Part shown: in pieces, positions 1-6,893 of the stretch | Layout of the letters: every line of letters starts with the position of its first letter | How positions within the stretch are numbered: the first letter of the stretch is position 1 | Assembly: GCA_900542195.1 (NCBI GenBank) | Contig: UQNA01000018.1 | Location: 1-44,615, forward strand | Reading direction: 5' to 3' | DNA from: an uncultured Sutterella sp. | GTDB taxonomy: Bacteria; Pseudomonadota; Gammaproteobacteria; Burkholderiales; Burkholderiaceae_F | DNA: 44,615 nt | The notes under the pieces: generated by a model | Databases searched by the model: none | Seen by the model: only the letters and a program-made list of their open reading frames with translations | Told to the model about the DNA's origin: nothing | Made by a program: the position numbers and the translations under genes

Positions 1-1
1 T

Positions 2-3000
2 AGTGGTGTCCAAGTTACAACGGGGGGAACGGACCAGATTCCTGTGTATTCACTTATGCAGAACACAACTGTCGACCCCTACGATAATAGCATTGCCTGG
101 TTATGGTCTTATTCTAATTCGACTACTCCTTCTCCAAGCTCTTTAAATGTGGTCATTTCGAAAACCCAAGACTGGAGTAAAAACGGTGATGGGAAATTTA
201 AAGATACATCAAATACGACAATGTGGTTGGCGGGAGGACTCGTTTCTTTGTTTTCCGATGGGAAGCAAGCGACTAAAGAAGATGTGGCAGCCGCGACAAG
301 CATCCCAGTTACTGGAAAGGGTGCTCGGACTGCTAATGGAAATGAGCTCTCCGTGACCTTTGGAAAAAATGTTACGTTTATGGGGAAATTTTTTGGTTCC
401 AGAAATGACCTCGGAGGAGGCCTCACTGCAACTATCAATTCTGACGTTGTACCTGACGCTGCTACTATTGGAGAAGCGAACAATAACACCCTCAACCTTA
501 TTCAGGAAGAAAATTCCTGTCTGTACGTGAAAATTGCATACGGAGGAAGATCTGCCCAACTAGATTCTATTAACGGGTCCTCGGTGAACGTCCAGGGCGT
601 TACTACTAAGGCAGTCCATAAAGGATTCCAGACAAATTATAACAAGGTTAAGATTCAGGGGGTTATCGATGGGCAAGCTAAAGATCTAGTCACTGCAAAG
701 ATAGACGAAAAGGGGACTGTTACAACCCAGGACAAGAATTATGGAAACTCTTCTCTTCTCATAACAAAAGGAGTTTTTGGCGCAGAAGGGTATGAGGCAA
801 ACAATAATATGGTTGTTGTCAACAATACAGTTCTTGTAGCGGGAATGCCGGCAGCTCGTAAACTGGGTTTAGTAGGAGGGCGAGGTGACTACTATCAAAG
901 AATCAATCAGCTGGAACTTCCCGACGGGAACGGCGGAACAGTAAAAAATAATGCATTAATCTGGGATGGTGACAGCTTAGCGAAGCAATCTGGATATGCC
1001 AATAATAATGTAGTTATTGTCGACAATTCATACATCGGTTTCCGTGTCCCTATTGCCAATAACAATTGGGATTTGTGGCCATCCCAAGATTTCCCTACTA
1101 GTTGGAAAGACGAGAAAAACCCAGAACACGCTTTCTCTATTTATGGTGGTTGGTCTATAGGGGAGGCAAAAGATAATATAGTTTCCCTTAAAAACTCTGT
1201 TGTAAATGGGAACGTTATCGGAGGATATGAACTCCTTAATAGAGCAGATGCATCCAAGGATGATATGCGCAATTTGAACGCCAACCTTGTTTCCTTATTT
1301 AATACGAAACTCACAAAAGGGAGCTCCGTATATGGAACAGCAACTGGTTCAGGGGTTGCAGAGGTTGACGCGAACACGAAATTCGTTCGCTTGTCTGAAT
1401 CCTCTCTTCAAGCTGTAAATAGACGTCGAGGTGTCGTATATTTTGCCGGCGAAAATGAGGCCGATTCTGTTTGGGCACGCTATGTACATTTTGGTCAATA
1501 CGTAGATAATGCTGTCTTGGAAAAGAACCCGGACGTAGAAAGGAATATTACTAGAGATTATTACCCTACATCGGAAAACTATCAATCTACGGTGGGTAAT
1601 CAAAACTATAAAGTGTCCGATTCAGAGGCTTTGAAACGAATCACATCCAGTAACGCTGAGGCTAATCAATACAGTATGCAACTGGGTGATTTGGTTGCTA
1701 AAACTTATGTTGTTAACAGGACAGGATTTCACTCCTCTTTAACTTCGCAAGACTCTGACAATGTCTCTACTGTTACCAACGGATTGCATAACTTCTGGGT
1801 CGGAGCTTATGTGAATCTTGTAAGTAATGTCGATGGTGATGGAAAGTTATTTAACAAAGATTCACAAGATCTTTTTAAAGATAAAAAGACTTATACGGTC
1901 AATCATAACTATGGTGACGGCGCGACTTCGGCAGACCAAAATCTATCATTGTTAGTTCATGATGATGGTATGGTATACAACTTTAAACCGACTACTGTTG
2001 CAGGGGTAGCGCAAGATCAGAATGCAACCCACCGACCATCGCTGATGCACCAGTTTAGATATCATTATGACGGATTGGTTTTGTATGTGGGGGTAAATAC
2101 TGGGGTTGAGTATGTGGAGGGAAATTCCGGAGCTGACCCAACTGAGAATAAGATACAAGCCGTCGAAATTTCTTTCGAGGAAATAGAGAAGTTCAGAAAG
2201 GGAGAAGGAGTAAACGCATTCGGAAACACCTTTGTCGGTGTGTTCTTAGAAGGAAACCCTCATCCATTTTTCTCAGACTCAAAGCCTGATGGACTGAAGA
2301 CTGTAAACGCAGACCTAATGACCTTTGAGCCAATAAAAGAGAATGGTCGCCCGGGATTTGACATCTATCAAAATGGACAAGTAGTTGCAGAAGCTACTTA
2401 CGGAATATATAAGTATCTCCACTTTGATGGGAAAGACGGAACTATCTCCGATATAGATCAAAATGGGAAAACTCTCACATATACAGGAAAGGTTACAACT
2501 GCAGGAGAAAGTGGAGGTATTGGGATCAAGTATTGGCTCAAGTCACTAAATATCTTGGATAACAAGATGTTGACTTTGAACGGTGTTACAGAAAATACAG
2601 ATATTGGAACTACAGTTAGTATTGATCCCCAAGAAAGATACACCTTATCTGCCGAACTAACCGGTAACGGCGGTGTGCTCATACCAGAAAATAATATTGT
2701 AGTTTTAGGGACTCCTAAAACTATCTATAACATCAAAGTCCAAAATTACGCTGACAATGCTGAAGTAGAATTCAATCCTGCATTACCGAATTCTTATACC
2801 GGAGTGACACTTCTTGAGTCAGATGCTCTTCTAGCCGCTGGAATTGATGGAGCTCTAGGATCTGACAGTTCTTATACGTCTGCGCTCCAGTTAGTTGAGG
2901 GTAAAACTGGAAAGACTGCATTTTATTTGCAAGGCCATCAGCAGGTGATTGGCAGTCTCACCGTCGAAGAGAATGCACTTCTCTCTTTGACAGAAGATGC

Positions 3001-4759
3001 ACCTATTGAGGTCAAGTCTAAAGACGGAAAAGGCTACACAGCCAATCGAGGGACAACTGACGGTGAACTTACAATACGAAAAGGCGGTTTAGTCGCTGGA
3101 AATATCAAGGGGGAAGCAAAATCAATTATTAATGTTGAGGGATATTCTCTTGACATTTCCTCTGCCAACCCGGACTTCTTGGGAACTGTTTATCTCAAGG
3201 ACGGTGCAAACGGATTATTAAATAATCAAAATGCGCTTGAAGCGGCTGCTGCCAATGTCGGAAAAGATTCATCTTTGTATTTCTTGACATCTGCTGCGCC
3301 GGCAATTACCAAAGCTGTAGGCAACACAACGGCAACCATTCGTGCAATCACAAATAGTGGTCACGTTTACCTTTCCAATGCAGGTTTAGAACAAAAACTT
3401 GATACTCTGAATGTTGTGAACGTAAAAAATGCCTACGAAGGTAGTGGAGGCTCGGAAATCCATTATCGCGGCTTAGTACAAGGTCCAAACAACTCTCAAG
3501 TCGATGTGATTCGGGCAGAGACTGCTACCGGTACATCTAAGGTCGTATTTGGAGATCACAGTCACCTGCCGCCAATTGGCGTCTTTGCTCAGTCTAAGGG
3601 TGAAAAGACTCCTAAAGAGAACGGTATCCCTGTATTCATTGTTGAAAAGCGAACGGATAATGCAGATGATTTGGTCTTGACAATGAAAGACTTCGGGGTC
3701 AAGGCAAAAGAAAACGAAGCCTATAAATGGGTCTATAGTCTCGGCTATAACGACATGGACGATGGCTCTAGGGAATGGGTATTGTATAACAAGGATGACA
3801 AGCCCTCTCTAATCAATCCGTTGAGACCGGAAAGCGGTGCCTATATCGCTAACTCGGAAGCTTGGGCCAAGATGCATATGCGTCTGCATGATCGTTTCGG
3901 TCAGGCTTATTACATTGATCCGTTTGACGGCGAAGAAAAGAAGGCTGCCGGATGGGTTCGCCAAGTCGGAACACATTCCCACTTCAAAGCCGGTTCAAGC
4001 AAGACACACGCTAGAACAGCCATCACTCAGGTCGGTGCTGATTTGATCAGAAACGAAGCAAATGAGGATTGGAAATACATTGGCGGCGTATTTGCCGGTG
4101 GCTTGTATAACCGCGCAAATACTCGTTCGTGGGATAGTGCAAAGTCCCGTTCTGACGGCTACTCATTGGGTATCTACGGAACTATTTATACCGGCAATAG
4201 CCCGGATGATTGCTTCTATGTCGATTCTTGGTTACTGTTCGGCCGTTACGACAATAAGGTATGGGGCGATGAAAACCCAGGCTTCAAATACAAGTCCCGC
4301 GGTTGGGTCTGGTCCGTTGAAAGTGGCTATACGATCCCGCTCTCCGAATCCGGAACAAAAGACTACAACAAGCTGATTTGGACATTCCAGCCGGAAGTTC
4401 AGGTGGTTTGGGACGGCGTACGAGCCAGTAGCGTGGTTGACAATACGGGAACCAAGTACACCCAGCTGGGCAAAGATAACGTTTCCATCAGAGTCGGTGC
4501 CAGACTTCATGCCAACTACATGAATAAAGGCTTAGGCTTTATCGAAGGAAACTGGATCCATAACACTAAGAGCCCCGGTGTGCGGATGACCAACGGTGAT
4601 ATCTATCGCAACGGCGGACGCAATGTCGGTGAGTTCCGTATGGGTCTCGAAGGACATTTGAGTCGCAATACGCTTGGATGGGCAACAGTCGGTGTACAGG
4701 CTGGTAAATCCGGCTATCACAACGAAACGGCTCAAATTGGCTTGAGATACATGTTCTGA
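2..4759 (+). CDS. Autotransporter (type Va), 5' end outside the window
   Basis: The reading frame is open from base 2, with no stop and no convincing start, so the signal peptide and N-terminus lie upstream. About 1265 residues of Asn/Gly/Thr/Val-rich passenger look like a right-handed beta-helix. Rungs of the form G-x-A-N-N-N-x-V-x-V recur around bases 470, 791, 994 and 1160. From about base 3837 to the end there is a C-terminal beta-barrel domain of about 305 residues with alternating aromatic and polar strands, finishing in RYMF with the terminal Phe typical of outer-membrane proteins. Such proteins carry their passenger to the cell surface, usually for adhesion or host interaction. No protease motif was recognised. 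The passenger appears richer in AT codons (ATA, AGA, AAT) than the barrel. The family is confident; the function of the passenger is unknown. Confidence 0.9.
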   Translation, partial: SGVQVTTGGTDQIPVYSLMQNTTVDPYDNSIAWLWSYSNSTTPSPSSLNVVISKTQDWSKNGDGKFKDTSNTTMWLAGGLVSLFSDGKQATKEDVAAATSIPVTGKGARTANGNELSVTFGKNVTFMGKFFGSRNDLGGGLTATINSDVVPDAATIGEANNNTLNLIQEENSCLYVKIAYGGRSAQLDSINGSSVNVQGVTTKAVHKGFQTNYNKVKIQGVIDGQAKDLVTAKIDEKGTVTTQDKNYGNSSLLITKGVFGAEGYEANNNMVVVNNTVLVAGMPAARKLGLVGGRGDYYQRINQLELPDGNGGTVKNNALIWDGDSLAKQSGYANNNVVIVDNSYIGFRVPIANNNWDLWPSQDFPTSWKDEKNPEHAFSIYGGWSIGEAKDNIVSLKNSVVNGNVIGGYELLNRADASKDDMRNLNANLVSLFNTKLTKGSSVYGTATGSGVAEVDANTKFVRLSESSLQAVNRRRGVVYFAGENEADSVWARYVHFGQYVDNAVLEKNPDVERNITRDYYPTSENYQSTVGNQNYKVSDSEALKRITSSNAEANQYSMQLGDLVAKTYVVNRTGFHSSLTSQDSDNVSTVTNGLHNFWVGAYVNLVSNVDGDGKLFNKDSQDLFKDKKTYTVNHNYGDGATSADQNLSLLVHDDGMVYNFKPTTVAGVAQDQNATHRPSLMHQFRYHYDGLVLYVGVNTGVEYVEGNSGADPTENKIQAVEISFEEIEKFRKGEGVNAFGNTFVGVFLEGNPHPFFSDSKPDGLKTVNADLMTFEPIKENGRPGFDIYQNGQVVAEATYGIYKYLHFDGKDGTISDIDQNGKTLTYTGKVTTAGESGGIGIKYWLKSLNILDNKMLTLNGVTENTDIGTTVSIDPQERYTLSAELTGNGGVLIPENNIVVLGTPKTIYNIKVQNYADNAEVEFNPALPNSYTGVTLLESDALLAAGIDGALGSDSSYTSALQLVEGKTGKTAFYLQGHQQVIGSLTVEENALLSLTEDAPIEVKSKDGKGYTANRGTTDGELTIRKGGLVAGNIKGEAKSIINVEGYSLDISSANPDFLGTVYLKDGANGLLNNQNALEAAAANVGKDSSLYFLTSAAPAITKAVGNTTATIRAITNSGHVYLSNAGLEQKLDTLNVVNVKNAYEGSGGSEIHYRGLVQGPNNSQVDVIRAETATGTSKVVFGDHSHLPPIGVFAQSKGEKTPKENGIPVFIVEKRTDNADDLVLTMKDFGVKAKENEAYKWVYSLGYNDMDDGSREWVLYNKDDKPSLINPLRPESGAYIANSEAWAKMHMRLHDRFGQAYYIDPFDGEEKKAAGWVRQVGTHSHFKAGSSKTHARTAITQVGADLIRNEANEDWKYIGGVFAGGLYNRANTRSWDSAKSRSDGYSLGIYGTIYTGNSPDDCFYVDSWLLFGRYDNKVWGDENPGFKYKSRGWVWSVESGYTIPLSESGTKDYNKLIWTFQPEVQVVWDGVRASSVVDNTGTKYTQLGKDNVSIRVGARLHANYMNKGLGFIEGNWIHNTKSPGVRMTNGDIYRNGGRNVGEFRMGLEGHLSRNTLGWATVGVQAGKSGYHNETAQIGLRYMF

Positions 4760-4772
4760 TGAGCAAGAAGAA

Positions 4773-4794
4773 CCGGAGAGCTTCGTCTCTCCGG
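4773..4794 (+). terminator. Hairpin after the autotransporter gene
   Basis: Perfect 8-bp stem CCGGAGAG/CTCTCCGG with a 6-nt loop, 13 nt after the autotransporter stop. There is no T-run behind it, so it may be a weak terminator or an mRNA 3'-end stabiliser. Confidence 0.55.
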
Positions 4795-4828
4795 CTTGCA
4801 AAACCTGCATTTGACGGAATTTCTAATC

Positions 4829-5554
4829 ATGAAAACACAAAAAAATATATTGAAATTAGCTGCGGTTGCTGCTCTTGCTCTGACTCTTGGAGCTTGCTCT
4901 TCTTACAACCACAAAGACTATCCTAGAGAAAGCTGGTTTAAAACCGGCAGTCAGTTGATTGAGGCTGAACAGTTCCAGAAAGCCGAAAATCCTTTGAAAG
5001 TTGTCTTAGTCGTCAACTACACATGGGAAGGCAGACCGATCGTTCAAGAACCGTTTGAAGACAGACCGGCCGACTGGAGAGAACAGTATGGTTTATGGGA
5101 AGCCACTAAACGTTATCTTCAGCAGACAGGTCAGTTTGTCATCGTCGATGAAGACAACGAAGAAAAGCAAGGCGTCTTGACCGTCGATCTTTCTCGTTGG
5201 ATGGACGAAGAAACGAAAAAAGCTATCGCTGCCAAAGAAGCTGACCCGCAAAGTCATCCTGAAAAAATCGTCTACGAATACGATATGACGATGAAGATGA
5301 ATCTGAACCTTCTTCAAGGAAAAGCCTTTACTGCTGCACCGGTAACCGATCATATGTGGATCGGCCATGAAGATTCAGAAAAGAGAAAAGTTGGTCTTGA
5401 CCCGAAGAGATTTACTTTTTCCTATTTCAACAACATGGACTTCCATACTGAGTTCGTCCGCAGATTCTATAAACAGATGGTTTTTGAGGGCGTAAAGGAA
5501 ATGGACGATAAAGGTCTTTCTGCTCTTCTCGTCCCGAAGAAAGAACAGAAGTAA
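4829..5554 (+). CDS. Exported lipoprotein of unknown function
   Basis: 241 residues from the ATG at 4829. An in-frame TTG at 4796 would place 11 residues ahead of the signal peptide and overlap the upstream hairpin region, so the ATG is preferred. The N-terminus has lysines, a hydrophobic stretch and a lipobox LGAC at about residues 20-23, predicting lipidation at Cys23. The mature part is mixed alpha/beta with a VVLVVNY strand, a WREQYGLWEAT helix and an FVIVDED strand. This is loosely reminiscent of outer-membrane assembly lipoproteins in which a short alpha/beta domain follows the lipid anchor, but I do not recognise the family. It is followed by a bidirectional terminator and stands alone. 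Real gene: confident. Function: unknown. Confidence 0.8.
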   Translation: MKTQKNILKLAAVAALALTLGACSSYNHKDYPRESWFKTGSQLIEAEQFQKAENPLKVVLVVNYTWEGRPIVQEPFEDRPADWREQYGLWEATKRYLQQTGQFVIVDEDNEEKQGVLTVDLSRWMDEETKKAIAAKEADPQSHPEKIVYEYDMTMKMNLNLLQGKAFTAAPVTDHMWIGHEDSEKRKVGLDPKRFTFSYFNNMDFHTEFVRRFYKQMVFEGVKEMDDKGLSALLVPKKEQK

Positions 5555-5557
5555 TTT

Positions 5558-5579
5558 GAGTCCGGCGCAAGCCGGATTC
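5558..5579 (+). terminator. Hairpin after the lipoprotein gene
   Basis: Stem of 9 pairs (one G-T) centred on TCCGGC-GCAA-GCCGGA, starting 4 nt after the lipoprotein stop. The GCAA tetraloop is stable. It lies just before a second hairpin that carries the T-run. Confidence 0.5.
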
Positions 5580-5599
5580 GGAGAGACCGCAATAAAAGT

Positions 5600-5629
5600 A
5601 AAGGCAGAACAATCGAATGCTCTGCCTTT
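5600..5629. terminator. Bidirectional terminator between convergent genes
   Basis: AAAGGCAGA and TCTGCCTTT form a 9-bp stem around a 12-nt loop. The A-rich left flank and T-rich right arm let it serve both the + strand lipoprotein gene and the minus-strand gene ending at 5657. Confidence 0.75.
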
Positions 5630-5656
5630 CGCTTTGGTCGCAAATTTTAGATTGGA

Positions 5657-6139
5657 CTATGGTGCTTTAGGAGCCGGCACGGGTGCGGCTGCTCCCGGAG
5701 CCTGCATTTCCTTCTGCAGCTCTAACTCGGCTTTACGCTGAGCTATATCGTTCATGTCAATCCTAGTTTTGACATTAGAACGTTTGAGCTCAAGATCTAG
5801 CTTCTTCATTTCAAGGTCAATCTGTCTCATTTCGTCGTCGTAAGCCTTCTTTTGAGCGGCTTCGGCGGCTTTCTTCTCATTAACCTTGGCTTGGGCGGCT
5901 CTGCGTTTTGCAGCTGCGGCTGCATTTGCCTTGGCTTGTCTTTGAGCAGCTCTGGCTTTTTCCAGAGCAATGGCTTGTTCATTGGCTTGAATCTGTCTTT
6001 CTGCCTGCTGAACAGCCATAATTTGTTGATCCGTGGGGCTTACCGGCACAAGCGGATAGGTCTGCTCAACGATTTGTTGGGCATATACGCTTCCGGATAA
6101 GGCTGCGGCTAAAGCAATTACAGTAAATTTAAGATTCAT
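5657..6139 (-). CDS. Periplasmic Ala/Lys/Gln-rich coiled-coil protein, unknown function
   Basis: 160 residues. The signal peptide MNLKFTVIALAAALSGSVYA is followed by QQ, so cleavage after residue 20 by signal peptidase I is likely. Residues of about 40-140 are almost pure helix (EKARAAQRQAKANAAAAAKR and similar), giving a long charged coiled coil. The tail is Pro/Ala-rich. The start is supported by GGAGG 8 nt upstream of the ATG. It resembles small uncharacterised secreted helical proteins of proteobacteria (DUF5384-like by general appearance; not verified). It follows the glycine-zipper lipoprotein gene by 17 nt, so the two are probably co-transcribed. A structural envelope role is possible but not shown. 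Confidence 0.8.
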   Translation of the reverse strand: MNLKFTVIALAAALSGSVYAQQIVEQTYPLVPVSPTDQQIMAVQQAERQIQANEQAIALEKARAAQRQAKANAAAAAKRRAAQAKVNEKKAAEAAQKKAYDDEMRQIDLEMKKLDLELKRSNVKTRIDMNDIAQRKAELELQKEMQAPGAAAPVPAPKAP

Positions 6140-6156
6140 GGATCATGCCTCCCAAA

Positions 6157-6666
6157 TTATTTTTGGCATCCGTAAGGATTGTTCGGCTGAATTCTTGTGC
6201 TTGTCGGACTTGTCGATGTCATGATGGCCGGACCAAGTTTGAACTCGCATAGCTGGCCGACCTGGGCGGAATTGAAAATTCTGCCGTTCATCTTGAAAGT
6301 GATTTGTACGCCGTTGACCAGAGCGTCTTGCGGAGAAGCATAGCTTGCTCCTGCAGCGCCAAGTGCGCCGCCGGCAATCGCACCGACTGTTGTGCCTGTG
6401 CCGCTGTCAATGGAATGGCCGATAACACCGCCTAAAATTCCGCCGATTACGGTTCCTAACAGCTGATTGGTGCCTCTGTCAGAAGAATTGTTGACAGCAA
6501 CTCTAGCCGGCTGAATAGCAATGATCTGAACGGTTTGAACCTGCTGGGCTTGGTTAACCTGTCCTGCAGAGTAAACGTCAGAGCGATAAATGTCGCCGTT
6601 TGCTTGACAGCCTGCAAGTAATGCAGCAACGGAAGCAGCAAGAGCAGCGTGTTTAAGTGAAACCAT
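6157..6666 (-). CDS. Glycine-zipper outer-membrane lipoprotein, SlyB-like
   Basis: 169 residues from the ATG read at 6666-6664. GGAG lies 7 nt before this ATG, whereas the upstream in-frame candidates at 6690 and 6672 have no usable ribosome site. The signal peptide ends in a lipobox LAGC at about residues 17-20. A glycine-zipper segment at about residues 70-105 (GTVIGGILGGVIGHSIDSG, then VGAIAGGALGAAGAS) is the hallmark of the SlyB/PcP family, in which two short glycine-rich helices pack in the outer membrane. SlyB-type proteins support envelope integrity under stress. First gene of a two-gene minus-strand unit, divergent from the cellulose cluster. Family confident; exact orthology to slyB is not. 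Confidence 0.85.
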   Translation of the reverse strand: MVSLKHAALAASVAALLAGCQANGDIYRSDVYSAGQVNQAQQVQTVQIIAIQPARVAVNNSSDRGTNQLLGTVIGGILGGVIGHSIDSGTGTTVGAIAGGALGAAGASYASPQDALVNGVQITFKMNGRIFNSAQVGQLCEFKLGPAIMTSTSPTSTRIQPNNPYGCQK

Positions 6667-6893
6667 TTCCATTCTCCAAGTTGTTCTCATAAGTAATAAG
6701 ATCTAATGATATAGCACGTCTGCTTATAGATGAACGGGGTGAGGTTTGACGAGAGCAAAGTGGGCTGAAAACCCGTAACAGTAGTTTTCCGTAATGAGCG
6801 CAAGAGTTCCTTAGAAAATTATTTATTTCTTAAAATTACACTGCCTATAATTTTTCTATACTAAAAATTGATGCCTTTGGAGGACCACTCAAT
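6667..6893. promoter_or_regulatory. Divergent intergenic region upstream of bcsA
   Basis: About 227 bases between the SlyB-like gene and bcsA. TATAAT at 6846-6851 and TATACT at 6857-6862 are reasonable -10 candidates for bcsA, but no good -35 box sits 16-18 nt upstream of either. The stretch 6811-6870 is strongly AT-rich. GGAGG at 6879-6883 is the bcsA ribosome site. No riboswitch-like fold was recognised. Confidence 0.4.

Noticed and set aside
470..1210. Asn-rich repeats considered as a CRISPR-like or DNA-level repeat array
   Set aside because: The similarity is at protein level with variable spacing and divergent codons; they are rungs of a coding sequence.
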